DNA of 64,000 nucleotides from Thermoproteota archaeon. GTDB taxonomy: Archaea > Korarchaeota > Korarchaeia > Korarchaeales > Korarchaeaceae. The number at the start of each line of letters is the position of its first letter. Positions within the stretch are counted from its first letter, which is position 1. The translations under genes and the position numbers were made by a program. The DNA is taken from positions 27,955 through 91,954 of the forward strand of contig JAOZFG010000028.1 of the NCBI GenBank assembly GCA_027491435.1, in the 5' to 3' direction. Under the pieces are notes generated by a model, which searched no databases, was not told where the DNA came from, and saw nothing but the letters and a program-made list of their open reading frames with translations. Positions 19,389 to 28,919 of this stretch are shown here, piece after piece.

Positions 19389-20315
19389 TCACTTCCTCCT
19401 GAGCCTCGGGTTCACGTATATCTCAAGGGCCTGTCCCACCAACAGTAGGGAGAGGACGCTCAGGGATATCATAAGCCCTGGAGGTATGACCCAGTTCCAC
19501 AGGCCTAACACCATGGCCTGCCTCTGGAAGGCGTAGTGAAGCATCATGCCCCAGCTCTTCTTAGTTGCGTCTCCCAGTCCTAAGAAGCTTAGGGAGGCCT
19601 CTATTAACATGTTGCTGGCGGTCCTCAGAAGGGTCTCTGCCAGTATCAAGGGAGCTGTGTTGGGCAGGAGGTACTTGATCATTACGTACCAGTCCTTGGC
19701 CCCTAGGGCCCTGACGCTCTCCACGAAGGGCCTCTCCTTTAGCGAGAGGATCATGCTCCTTACCACCCTAGCCACTGTAGGCCAGCTGGTTATGGCTATA
19801 GCTATTATAAGCACTAGGAACATCTGAGTTACCAGCCAAGTCCCCTTGAATACCATGGCCAAGAATATGACCAGCAGGAGGTTTGGCATCACCATGAAGA
19901 GGTCTACCACCCTCATCAGCACTTCGTCCACGACCCCGCCCTTGTACCCTGCGACCATCCCAACCACTACGCCTATCAGCACCGCCGATAGGGCTGACAC
20001 TATGCCTATAGTAAGGGAGACGTTGGCCCCGTATATCAGCTCGCTTAGTATATCTTGACCTGCATCGTTGGTGCCAAGCGGGTGTTTCCAGCTTGGAGGC
20101 TCTAATGGCTTGCCGGTCCTCTTGTAAGGGTCGTAGGGGGCTATGAAGGGGGCGAACACCGCCATGAAGACTATGGCAGACAACATTATTAACCCGGCCA
20201 TTGAGGCCCTGTTTCCCCTAACTATAGACCAGAACTCTTTTACTCCCTGAATTCTCCTCTGCCAACCTGTCTTCTTCAGGTTCCTTATTAGCTCCTCCCT
20301 CGATACAGACATCAC
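19389..20315 (-). CDS. dppC: Dipeptide/oligopeptide ABC transporter permease (DppC type)
   Basis: HPLGTNDAGQDILSELIYGANVSL and SVRALGAKDWYVMIKYLLPNTAPLI. Confidence 0.93.
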   Translation of the reverse strand: MMSVSREELIRNLKKTGWQRRIQGVKEFWSIVRGNRASMAGLIMLSAIVFMAVFAPFIAPYDPYKRTGKPLEPPSWKHPLGTNDAGQDILSELIYGANVSLTIGIVSALSAVLIGVVVGMVAGYKGGVVDEVLMRVVDLFMVMPNLLLVIFLAMVFKGTWLVTQMFLVLIIAIAITSWPTVARVVRSMILSLKERPFVESVRALGAKDWYVMIKYLLPNTAPLILAETLLRTASNMLIEASLSFLGLGDATKKSWGMMLHYAFQRQAMVLGLWNWVIPPGLMISLSVLSLLLVGQALEIYVNPRLRRK

Positions 20316-21289
20316 GTCACCCTAACCCTGGGATCTAACAACCCGTAGAGTAGGTCGGCCACCAAATTCGCCAGGAGCACAGTTATAGTCATTATAAGGA
20401 AGGTTCCCTGGACCAGGAAGTAGTCGTCGTTCATTATGGCTTCGAATATGAGCCTCCCAGTCCCGGGATAGCTGAACACGGTCTCAGTGAGTATGGCCCC
20501 GTTTATCATGAACCCGAACCTGAGGGCCGTGACCGTGACCATGGGCAGTATGGCTACCCTAGCGGCGTGCCTGTACATGACCTTTCTTTCGGCTAAGCCC
20601 TTAAGCTTGGCCATCCAGACGAAGTCCTGCCCCATAACCTCAACCATGGCGTTTCTCATATAGAGCATGTACATCCCTATCTCCCTGACCACCAGCACGG
20701 TTATTGGAAGGGTGGCATGCCAGAGCACGTCCGCTAAGTAGTCCAAGAAGGATGAGAACTCTTTGGCCGGGGTCACGGAGCCTGCTAGTGGGAACAATCC
20801 CAAGTAGTAGCCGAAAAACATCAGGAATATTAGGGCGAGCCAGAAGTGGGGGGTGCTCCTGATGAAAAGAGCAGTCGAAGTGACCCAGACGTCGTACCTA
20901 GTCCCGTGCTTCCAGGCAGTCTTCATTCCCAGGTAGATGCTGAGCACAGTGGAGATTATGATGGCAGGAAGTAAGAGGAGCAGGGTCCAGGGGAGCCTCT
21001 CCATTATAACGTCTATGACTGGCCTCTGGTAGTGCAGGGAGTAGCCCAGCTCCCCCCTGAAGGCGTTCACTATGAAGTCTATGTACTGCTCCCAAAGGGG
21101 CTTGTCAAGCCCGTAAACTGCCTTTATCTTCTCTATCTGCTCGGGGGTTATCCTGGGATCCTCTAAGACCAGCTGGCCGAAGGGATCTCCCACCAGCCTG
21201 ACCATCACGAACACGAAGGTGACGGCCGCTATAAACGTCAAAAATATGGCCAGAACCTTTCTTACTATAAATGCTGTGTAACTGGCCAT
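20312..21289 (-). CDS. dppB: Dipeptide/oligopeptide ABC transporter permease (DppB type)
   Basis: RLVGDPFGQLVLEDPRITPEQIEKIKAVYGLDKPLWEQY; FSYPGTGRLIFEAIMNDDYFLVQG. Confidence 0.93.
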   Translation of the reverse strand: MASYTAFIVRKVLAIFLTFIAAVTFVFVMVRLVGDPFGQLVLEDPRITPEQIEKIKAVYGLDKPLWEQYIDFIVNAFRGELGYSLHYQRPVIDVIMERLPWTLLLLLPAIIISTVLSIYLGMKTAWKHGTRYDVWVTSTALFIRSTPHFWLALIFLMFFGYYLGLFPLAGSVTPAKEFSSFLDYLADVLWHATLPITVLVVREIGMYMLYMRNAMVEVMGQDFVWMAKLKGLAERKVMYRHAARVAILPMVTVTALRFGFMINGAILTETVFSYPGTGRLIFEAIMNDDYFLVQGTFLIMTITVLLANLVADLLYGLLDPRVRVT

Positions 21290-21317
21290 CGGGACACCCT
21301 AAAAAATAGAGAGGGGG

Positions 21318-23132
21318 TTAGGACTTCCTCTTCAGGAGGAACCATAGCAGGGCGAGCACTATCACTATGACGATTATCCAGAGCGCCCATCCGTAATCGG
21401 GCTGCGCTGGCTGCGTTGTGGTGGCAGGTTTGGTTGTAGGAGTTGTCGAGGGAGCTGGCTGCTGTGTGGTAGGAGCAGTTTTAGTTGGGCTGGGCGTGCT
21501 GGTCGGCTTAGCGGCAGCCTTGGGCTTCAGGTTCAGCATGGTCCACCTGTTCACTATCCAGTCGAACTTGACCTCGACCCAGCCCTCAAACCTGTCAGTC
21601 CTGTACGGGTTCAGGATTACCGGGTAGTAGAGCGTTATTAGCGGCAGGATATCAGCTATCTTCTTCTGTATCTCACAAGCAAGCTGCTTCCTCTTGTTCA
21701 CGTCAAGGGTCACAGCCTGCTCATCCAGTAGCTTGTCAAGCTCTGGATCTGAGAGCTCATAGTAGTTAGCTGAAGCTCCGGTCTTGAACCTGAGCCTCAT
21801 CCAGTCGGGGTCTGGCTCCGTTGGACCAGCTCCCAGTATGAAGCTGTCGAACTTGTGGGCCTTTATGCCAGGCCATACGACTCCCTTCCAGTCAGCCACC
21901 TGCACCGTTACCTTAACCCCTATCTTGGCCAAGTAGTCTTTGATCATCTCAGCCGCCCTAACTCTGGCAGGGTCGTAGCTTGGCGGATATATCTCGAAGG
22001 CCACGTCCTTACCGTCTGGGGTCTCCCTTATCCCATCTCCGTCCCTGTCTACCCATCCGAGCTCGTCCAGTAGCTTCTTGGCCTTCTCTGGGTCGTAAGA
22101 ATACATCTTACCGGCTTCCTCGCAGTACCAGTCCTTCCAAACGGGTGGCATTATCCCGTAGCTTCCAGGTTCTCCAGCGCCTAGCCTGGCCACCTCCACT
22201 ATCTCCGTCAGGTTTATAGCGTAGGCCATAGCCTTCCTGAACTTCTGCTCGGTGAACGGGAAGTGCTTAAGGTTGAATCCCCAGTGGTAGAAGTAGGGCC
22301 TAAGGTACTTGTGTATCTTCACCCCAGCCGCCTTCAAGTCCTTCTCTACTGCCGGGTTTATTGACAAGTGTATTGCGGCGTCAATTTCTCCCCTCTTTAT
22401 CATGAGCACCTGGGTGTCTCCCTCCTTAACGAACTGAATCACCACGGTCTTCACCGCTGGAGCTCCCTTCCAGTAGTTCTCATTGGCAACTAACTTCACG
22501 TACTCATTTATCTTGTACTCCACAACTTTGAAGGGCCCAGTTCCAACGACCTCACTTATCTTGGGCTCGTACTTGGAGGCCACGAAACCTTCCTTGCTCA
22601 CTATAGGCTCCCAGATGTGCTTGGGCATTATCGGGTTAGTGAGCATCGTGTTAACTACGGCGACAAAGGGTTCAGTCAGGTAGAGCTTTACGGTATAGTC
22701 GTCAACTACTTCAACGTGGTCAAGGTACTCCATGTCGGAGTGACCCCTCTTGGCGGTGACGTCCTTCTTGAAGTACTCGAAGGTGAACTTGACGTCCTCG
22801 GCCGTGAAGGGCTTGCCATCCTGCCACTTAATCCCCTTCCGTAACTTTATCGTCCAAACCTTTCCGTCCGGCGAGGCTTCCCACGACTCCGCTAGCCAAG
22901 GTATGTACTTGCCCTCCGGATTAGTAGTGGCCAGGGGCTCGAAAATCATGTCCAACACGATAATCGTCCAAGTTGACGTGTCAGACCACGGGTTCAATGT
23001 TTGCGGGGGGCTGGGTAAGGCTATCCTCAGGACAGGCTCCTCAGCTGAGCGTACGGGCGCTATAGGAAGGGCTATCATAGCAACTAGGAGAGTAATTATT
23101 AAAATCTTAAACGCGTTTCTTGCACTGCCCAT
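21318..23132 (-). CDS. dppA: Dipeptide/oligopeptide ABC transporter substrate-binding protein, surface-anchored
   Basis: Signal peptide; WEASPDGKVWTIKLRKGIKWQDGKPFTAEDVKFTFEY (SBP_bac_5); Thr/Pro-rich stalk and C-terminal TM anchor. Confidence 0.94.
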   Translation of the reverse strand: MGSARNAFKILIITLLVAMIALPIAPVRSAEEPVLRIALPSPPQTLNPWSDTSTWTIIVLDMIFEPLATTNPEGKYIPWLAESWEASPDGKVWTIKLRKGIKWQDGKPFTAEDVKFTFEYFKKDVTAKRGHSDMEYLDHVEVVDDYTVKLYLTEPFVAVVNTMLTNPIMPKHIWEPIVSKEGFVASKYEPKISEVVGTGPFKVVEYKINEYVKLVANENYWKGAPAVKTVVIQFVKEGDTQVLMIKRGEIDAAIHLSINPAVEKDLKAAGVKIHKYLRPYFYHWGFNLKHFPFTEQKFRKAMAYAINLTEIVEVARLGAGEPGSYGIMPPVWKDWYCEEAGKMYSYDPEKAKKLLDELGWVDRDGDGIRETPDGKDVAFEIYPPSYDPARVRAAEMIKDYLAKIGVKVTVQVADWKGVVWPGIKAHKFDSFILGAGPTEPDPDWMRLRFKTGASANYYELSDPELDKLLDEQAVTLDVNKRKQLACEIQKKIADILPLITLYYPVILNPYRTDRFEGWVEVKFDWIVNRWTMLNLKPKAAAKPTSTPSPTKTAPTTQQPAPSTTPTTKPATTTQPAQPDYGWALWIIVIVIVLALLWFLLKRKS

Positions 23133-23231
23133 TATATCACCCAGTTATCTACCAGGTTGCATTAGAGCTGATCTATACGAGTGCCCAATACATTTAAATG
23201 TTTAGGTGTCATTCTCACATTAGAGATCAGA

Positions 23232-24227
23232 ATGAAGGGAGATGGGCCATTTCCAGCTTCCAATAACGTTCTATTGGAGGTTAGAAACCTCAGAGTTATA
23301 TACGATACTACCTTCGGAAAGGTTGACGCAGTATCCCAAGTGAGCTTTCACGTTAATGAAAATGAGTTTTTCGGGCTGGCAGGGGAGTCGGGATGCGGCA
23401 AGAGCACGGTAGCTTACTCCCTAGTTAGAGAAGTCCCTCCGCCGGGTAAGATAGTGGGAGGCCAGATCCTGCTTAACGGCAGGGACCTGCTCAAGCTCAG
23501 CAATGAGGAGATGAGGAAAGTCAGGTGGAAGGAGGTAAGCGTCATACCTCAAGCGGCCATGAACGCTTTGAACCCTGTATACACTGTTGGAGATCAGATA
23601 GCCGAGGCCATAATGGAGCACGAGAAGGCCCCCAAGGACGAGGCTCTAGCCAGGGCCGAGGAGCTCCTGGACCTAGTTGGAGTTGGGAGGCATAGGGTTA
23701 GGAGCTACCCTCACGAGCTCTCCGGGGGTCAGAGGCAGAGGGTCATGATAGCCATGGCCCTGGCCCTCAACCCTCCCCTGGTGATAGCCGACGAACCCAC
23801 AACGGCCTTGGACGTGGTGGTACAGGCGCAAATACTCAACCTCTTCAAGGAGTTGAGGGACAAGTTCGGCATGTCGATGATCTTCATAACCCACGACCTT
23901 ACCACAATGTTCGAGTTAGTGGATAGGATAGCGATAATGTATGCGGGCAAGATAGTGGAGATAGGGCCCACCGACAAGATAGTGGACGATCCCCTACACC
24001 CCTACACCCAGCTACTGGTCAAGGCCGTGCCCAGGATAGGCAAGGGGGAAAGGGGGAAGTTCGAGTACATCCCAGGATCCCCTCCAAACTTGTTGGAGCC
24101 TCCGCCAGGCTGCAGGTTCCATCCTAGGTGTCCCAAGAGGTTTGAGCCCTGCGACAGGGAGGAGCCCAGGATTATCCAAGTGGACAGGGACAGGTGGGTG
24201 GCCTGTCACCTCTTCGGGAGGGGCTGA
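23232..24227 (+). CDS. dppD: Dipeptide/oligopeptide ABC transporter ATP-binding protein (DppD type)
   Basis: GESGCGKST, LSGGQRQRVMIAMAL, DEPTTALDVVVQAQI, C-terminal CRFHPRCPKRFEPCDREEP. ATG at 23232 preferred. Confidence 0.93.
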   Translation: MKGDGPFPASNNVLLEVRNLRVIYDTTFGKVDAVSQVSFHVNENEFFGLAGESGCGKSTVAYSLVREVPPPGKIVGGQILLNGRDLLKLSNEEMRKVRWKEVSVIPQAAMNALNPVYTVGDQIAEAIMEHEKAPKDEALARAEELLDLVGVGRHRVRSYPHELSGGQRQRVMIAMALALNPPLVIADEPTTALDVVVQAQILNLFKELRDKFGMSMIFITHDLTTMFELVDRIAIMYAGKIVEIGPTDKIVDDPLHPYTQLLVKAVPRIGKGERGKFEYIPGSPPNLLEPPPGCRFHPRCPKRFEPCDREEPRIIQVDRDRWVACHLFGRG

Positions 24228-24228
24228 C

Positions 24229-25209
24229 ATGCTGATAAGGGTTGAAAACTTGACCAAGCACTTCCCCGTAAGGAGGAGCTGGTCTGACATAGTTATGGGA
24301 GCTCCTCAGAAGTTCGTTAAGGCTGTTAACGGTATTTCTTTCACAATAGAGGAAAAAGAGGTCTTCTGCCTGGCTGGGGAGTCGGGGTGCGGCAAGAGCA
24401 CCACGGGAAGGTTGCTGATAAGGCTTCTGGAACCTACTTCAGGGCACGTCTACTTCAAGGGCAGGGACATATATAGCATACCCAGGAGGGAGTTCAGGGA
24501 GTACAGGAAGCTCATGCAGATAATATTCCAGGACCCCTACGAATCCCTGAACCCCAGGATGACCGTTTACGACCTTATAGAGGAACCACTACGAATCCAC
24601 CGGATAGGGGATCAGGAGGAGAGGTTCGACAAGGTCTATCAGGCCCTGCAAGACGTTGGGCTCGAGCCCCCCGAGGACTTCATGATCAGGTTCCCCCACC
24701 AGCTCTCCGGCGGTCAGAGGCAAAGGGTAGCCATAGCCAGGGCCTTAATACTTAATCCTGAGTTCGTAGTGGCTGACGAGCCCGTCAGCATGCTAGACGT
24801 GTCGATAAGGGCTGGTATACTGGAGCTCATGCTCAGGTTGAAGAGGAAGTACGGGCTAACCTACTTGTTCATAACCCACGACCTTTCAGTTGCCTATCAC
24901 ATGTGTGACAGGATAGCCATAATGTACCTGGGCAAGATAGTGGAGATGGGACCGTCTGAACGTGTGATAATGGAACCACTTCACCCCTACACGAAGGCCC
25001 TAGTTGCTGCCGTGCCTAAAGGAGAGCCTAAGCTTAGGCATGAGATAAAACACGTTCCTATAAAAGGGGACGTGCCAAGCCCTATAGACCTGCCCAAGGG
25101 TTGCATCTTCAACCCGAGGTGTGTGGAGAGGTTTGAGCCCTGCGATAAGGAGGAACCTCCTCTTGTGGAGGTTGACGGCAGGCTAGTGGCCTGCCACCTT
25201 TACAGGTGA
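24229..25209 (+). CDS. dppF: Dipeptide/oligopeptide ABC transporter ATP-binding protein (DppF type)
   Basis: MLIRVENLTKHFPVRR start at 24229; GESGCGKSTTGRL; LSGGQRQRVAIARAL; CIFNPRCVERFEPCDKEEP. Confidence 0.93.
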   Translation: MLIRVENLTKHFPVRRSWSDIVMGAPQKFVKAVNGISFTIEEKEVFCLAGESGCGKSTTGRLLIRLLEPTSGHVYFKGRDIYSIPRREFREYRKLMQIIFQDPYESLNPRMTVYDLIEEPLRIHRIGDQEERFDKVYQALQDVGLEPPEDFMIRFPHQLSGGQRQRVAIARALILNPEFVVADEPVSMLDVSIRAGILELMLRLKRKYGLTYLFITHDLSVAYHMCDRIAIMYLGKIVEMGPSERVIMEPLHPYTKALVAAVPKGEPKLRHEIKHVPIKGDVPSPIDLPKGCIFNPRCVERFEPCDKEEPPLVEVDGRLVACHLYR

Positions 25210-25213
25210 TCTT

Positions 25214-26431
25214 ATGTGCAGACCAGCTGAGGAGCTTTATGAGGAGGCTGTAGAGCTTACCAAATCCCTCGTCTCCATACCCAGCGTGACTGGGGAGGAG
25301 GAAGAGATTTCCAAGTTTTTGGAGGACTGGCTAAAGGATAAGGGGGTTGACTCCTGGAGGGACGAGGTAAATAACGTTATATCCCAGTCCAAGGAGTCGG
25401 ACTTCTTCCTGATCTTCAACGGCCACATGGATACGGTACCCCCTCAAGAGGGGTGGACCAAGGACCCCTTCCAGCCGGTAGTTGAGGGGGACAGGCTTTA
25501 CGGTCTAGGGAGCTCTGACATGAAGGGAGGACTCGCCGCTGCAGCCGTGGTTTACGCTGAACTGGCCAAGTGCACCGATTACCCCTTGATGTTCACAGCG
25601 GTAGTCAGGGAGGAGGGGGGCGACGACACCCCTGAGAACATGAGGGGGGCCCTTTACCTGGCCAGGAACTTCCTGAAGGGGAAGAGGGGAGTGGCCATAG
25701 TGGGAGAGGGATCCCTGGACAGGGAGGGCAGGCTCCTAATAAGGATAGGGCATAACGGGAAGCTCAGGTTCAGGGTTAGGGTGAGAGGGATAGCTGGCCA
25801 CGGCTCCAGGCCGGACTTCGCCGTGAACGCCATATACCTGGCTGTTGAGTTGGTCAGGGCGTTAAAGGAGAGCTACGACGCTACGCTTCCCGTCAAAATA
25901 CCCAAGGTGACCCTGGACAACCAGGTGAGGCCTCCCCTGTCAGTCACCGTTTTCAGGGCCGGGAAGGCGGTGAACCAGATACCGAGCGAGGCTGAGTTCG
26001 TGGTGGACAAGAGGGTGGTTTACGGGGAGGACATAGAGGAGCTGAGGGGGAGATACACTTCCCTGATAGAAGGTGTTATGTCTGCCCTCAGGAGCGCCCT
26101 GGCCACCAAACTAGCCACGCTTGAGAGGGAGATAGGAGCTGAGATTGAGGAGGTTGGGTTGAACAGACCTCCATACATGCTTCCTGACACAGAGGAAGCT
26201 AACAGGTTGTTGAACGCCGCCAAGAAGGCCGTTCAGGATGTGGAGGGCAGGGTTGACCTGTCTTATGGGACCGGATTCACGGACGCCGAGATACTCTGGT
26301 CCTTCGCCGGGATTCCCTCCGTTATCATGGGTCCTGGGGGTAGAGCCCACGTCCAGGACGAGTACTTGGACCTCCCCGCCCTTAGGAAGGTGGTAGAAGC
26401 TTACCTGAAGGTTCCGCGTTACCTCTTCTAA
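25214..26431 (+). CDS. M20 family metallopeptidase (ArgE/DapE/carboxypeptidase-like)
   Basis: FNGHMDTVPPQEGWTKDPFQPVVEGDRLYGLGSSDMKGGLAA, metal-binding H/D/E pattern; downstream of dppDF. Confidence 0.92.
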   Translation: MCRPAEELYEEAVELTKSLVSIPSVTGEEEEISKFLEDWLKDKGVDSWRDEVNNVISQSKESDFFLIFNGHMDTVPPQEGWTKDPFQPVVEGDRLYGLGSSDMKGGLAAAAVVYAELAKCTDYPLMFTAVVREEGGDDTPENMRGALYLARNFLKGKRGVAIVGEGSLDREGRLLIRIGHNGKLRFRVRVRGIAGHGSRPDFAVNAIYLAVELVRALKESYDATLPVKIPKVTLDNQVRPPLSVTVFRAGKAVNQIPSEAEFVVDKRVVYGEDIEELRGRYTSLIEGVMSALRSALATKLATLEREIGAEIEEVGLNRPPYMLPDTEEANRLLNAAKKAVQDVEGRVDLSYGTGFTDAEILWSFAGIPSVIMGPGGRAHVQDEYLDLPALRKVVEAYLKVPRYLF

Positions 26432-26456
26432 AGCTTTAGGCTAATAAGAGGGTGAG

Positions 26457-27005
26457 GTGATGAGGTCCGGATTAAAGGCCTGCCTCCCGCTGCTCTTCCT
26501 AGCCTTCCTAATGGGATATGCTTTAAGCCTGTACAGCGGGCCCGTGGAGAGAGGAGGCCCCATGAAGGGGCCAATCACCCCCTACTTCTGCCCGGAGGAT
26601 CACTGCGCCTTGAGGGTGATCAGCTGGGTGAACAGGGCGAACAGCTCGATAGATCTTGCGATATACTCCTTCACCCACGACGACATAAGCAGGGCCCTCA
26701 TAGAGGCCTACAGGAGGGGGGTGAAGGTCAGGGTCATAATGGAGGAGAGGAACGTGGACAAGTACAGCGAGTACGAGAAGCTGGTTGAAGCCGGCATACC
26801 GGTGAAGCTGGATGAGAACAGCGCCCTGATGCACAACAAGTTCATGGTGATAGACGGCAAGGTCGTGTTGACGGGAAGTTTCAACTACACCAACAGCGCC
26901 GATAAGAGAAATGATGAGAACCTCCTAGTCGTGGTATCGCCGCAGGTCGCTGAGAGCTACGAGGCCGAATTTAACGAGATGTGGTCTGGGGTATATGGGG
27001 GTTAG
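26457..27005 (+). CDS. Secreted phospholipase D-like (Nuc-type) nuclease
   Basis: N-terminal signal/TM segment; single HKD motif ALMHNKFMVIDGKVVLTGSFNYTNSADKRNDENLLVV. Confidence 0.9.
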   Translation: MMRSGLKACLPLLFLAFLMGYALSLYSGPVERGGPMKGPITPYFCPEDHCALRVISWVNRANSSIDLAIYSFTHDDISRALIEAYRRGVKVRVIMEERNVDKYSEYEKLVEAGIPVKLDENSALMHNKFMVIDGKVVLTGSFNYTNSADKRNDENLLVVVSPQVAESYEAEFNEMWSGVYGG

Positions 27006-28003
27006 CTCCCCAGCATTTTGACCTCCTCCGGGGGCCTCACCCTCACCACCTCCCTGTTCACCAGGTCCTCTGGAATCTGGCCCATGAGCACCTTCACCAC
27101 GTTTTTTGCAGCCTGATAACTTATGTCCTCCACGGACTCTACGGTGGCCCCGGCGTAGTGGGGGGTTAGCACCGTTGAGAAGGCCTCGTCGAAGAGCTCG
27201 CTCTCGGTCAGAGGTTCGACTGGGTAAACGTCGGTTGCGAAGCCCTTGAGTTTGCCCTCCTTCAACGCCCTGGCCACGGCCTGAAGGTCCACCAGGGCCC
27301 CCCTCCCCACGTTGACTAGGTACTTGCCCTCCATCATCTGTACCCTCCTCTCGTCAATTATGCGCTCGGTTTCAGGGGTTAGCGGGAGTATCAGCACGAT
27401 TACGTCGCTCCTCCTTATCAGCTCATCTACCTCCAGGTATTCTGCGTCGACGTCCTTCCTGGTCCTTGACCAGTACACCACCTCAGTCCCTAAGGCCTTC
27501 ATCCTCCTTAGGATGGCCTTCCCTATGGCCCCCATGCCCAAAATGCCCACAGTCTTGCCGAAGAGCATGTTCATCTCCCTGTACCTCGACCAGACCTTCT
27601 GGTGGTCGTCCCACTCTCCCCTCCTAACCATGGAGTCGAAGTAGGGTATCCTCCTCATCAGGGCGATGGTGAGGCCCACGGTGAACTCGGCTACCGCTTC
27701 GCTCAGAAGTCCAGTCACCCTAGTGACGTAAATTCCCCTTTTGGTGGCCTCCTCCACGTCTATGTTGTCGTAACCGGCTGAGTGTGCGCTTATCACCTTC
27801 AGCTTGGGAGCCGAGGCTATAAGCTCGGAGTCGAACCTGTAGTTTAGGGGCACTATGACCGCGTCGTACTCTGGCAACTTCGACTTCAGCTCCTCCCTAT
27901 CTGGGTAGGGGAGCACGTCCACCTCGCAAAACCTCTTCAGGTACTCGAGACCCTTGGACTTGATTTTTAACAGGGAGAGCACCTTGGGCCGCATCGGTTG
28001 CAA
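27002..28003 (-). CDS. D-2-hydroxyacid dehydrogenase (phosphoglycerate dehydrogenase-like)
   Basis: GKTVGILGMGAIGKAILRRMKALG Rossmann motif; YLVNVGRGALVDLQAVARAL; VLTPHYAGATVES. Confidence 0.93.
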   Translation of the reverse strand: MQPMRPKVLSLLKIKSKGLEYLKRFCEVDVLPYPDREELKSKLPEYDAVIVPLNYRFDSELIASAPKLKVISAHSAGYDNIDVEEATKRGIYVTRVTGLLSEAVAEFTVGLTIALMRRIPYFDSMVRRGEWDDHQKVWSRYREMNMLFGKTVGILGMGAIGKAILRRMKALGTEVVYWSRTRKDVDAEYLEVDELIRRSDVIVLILPLTPETERIIDERRVQMMEGKYLVNVGRGALVDLQAVARALKEGKLKGFATDVYPVEPLTESELFDEAFSTVLTPHYAGATVESVEDISYQAAKNVVKVLMGQIPEDLVNREVVRVRPPEEVKMLGS

Positions 28004-28044
28004 CGACGGGGATAACTTAAAGGTGTGTAGGGTCAGTTATTAAC

Positions 28045-28464
28045 GTGAAGTCGTCTGAGGTGCCCGCACTTAAGAGATTGCCAGAGGTCGTAAGGGTGCT
28101 TAAGGGGAGGAAAGAAGTTCTGTTCGCCTATCTGTTCGGCTCAACATCTAGGGGAAAGGCTGGAGCGTTAAGCGACATTGATGTTGCGATTTACCTGAAC
28201 CCCAAGCTTAAGGAGATGACGCAGGTCTGGCTAGACATAGCCAGTGAGCTTAGCTTCAAAGATGTACACGTAGACCTGATTCTACTAAACACAGCCAGCT
28301 ACAGGTTGGCGTTCGAAGCTATAAAGGGGAAGTTACTCTTCTCCAGGGATGAGAGTGCTAGGAAGGAGTTCGTCTACAGGACCATCAGGACCTACCTAGA
28401 TAGGAGGTATTACGACCTGCTGAGGGCCTCTCTCTTGGAAAAGAAGTTGAGGAGGGGTAATTGA
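28045..28464 (+). CDS. mntA: MNT-domain nucleotidyltransferase (MntA antitoxin-like)
   Basis: Nucleotidyltransferase motif GSTSRGKAGALSDID fits GSx10DxD; TGATG-coupled to a HEPN/DUF86 gene. GTG start. Confidence 0.88.
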   Translation: MKSSEVPALKRLPEVVRVLKGRKEVLFAYLFGSTSRGKAGALSDIDVAIYLNPKLKEMTQVWLDIASELSFKDVHVDLILLNTASYRLAFEAIKGKLLFSRDESARKEFVYRTIRTYLDRRYYDLLRASLLEKKLRRGN

Positions 28465-28898
28465 TGTACTTCAGGGAGAAAGCTTTAGAGAAAATCAGGT
28501 ACATGAGGCTCTCACTATCTTATCTAGAGAGCAAGAAGGGCGTTAAATTGGAAGAGTTGACCTCAAATTACGAGCTGAGATCCGCAATAGAGAGGAACCT
28601 ACACGTCGCCATTGAGTCAGCCTTAGCTTTAGGGGAGATGATAATATCTGAGCTTGGAGGAGAACCCCCTGAGACCAACAGGGAGGTCTTCATAAGGTTA
28701 GGGGAGATTGGAGTAATACCTTCGAACTTCGCCGAAAGGTTGGCACCACTAGCTGGCTTAAGGAACATCCTGGTTCATCAGTATAACAGGGTAGATCCTC
28801 AAAAAATACTAGAGTTTCTCCCAAGAATCATCCGTGATCTTAGAGATTACATCGAATACGTAATGATTTTTTTAAGCGAATCAGCGAACGAGAGCTGA
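28464..28898 (+). CDS. hepT: HEPN-domain ribonuclease toxin-like protein (HepT/DUF86)
   Basis: RNILVHQY catalytic-type motif (Rx4HxY); start overlaps the upstream MNT stop. Confidence 0.88.
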   Translation: MYFREKALEKIRYMRLSLSYLESKKGVKLEELTSNYELRSAIERNLHVAIESALALGEMIISELGGEPPETNREVFIRLGEIGVIPSNFAERLAPLAGLRNILVHQYNRVDPQKILEFLPRIIRDLRDYIEYVMIFLSESANES

Positions 28899-28919
28899 AA
28901 GTCAATTATTTTAATTTTA

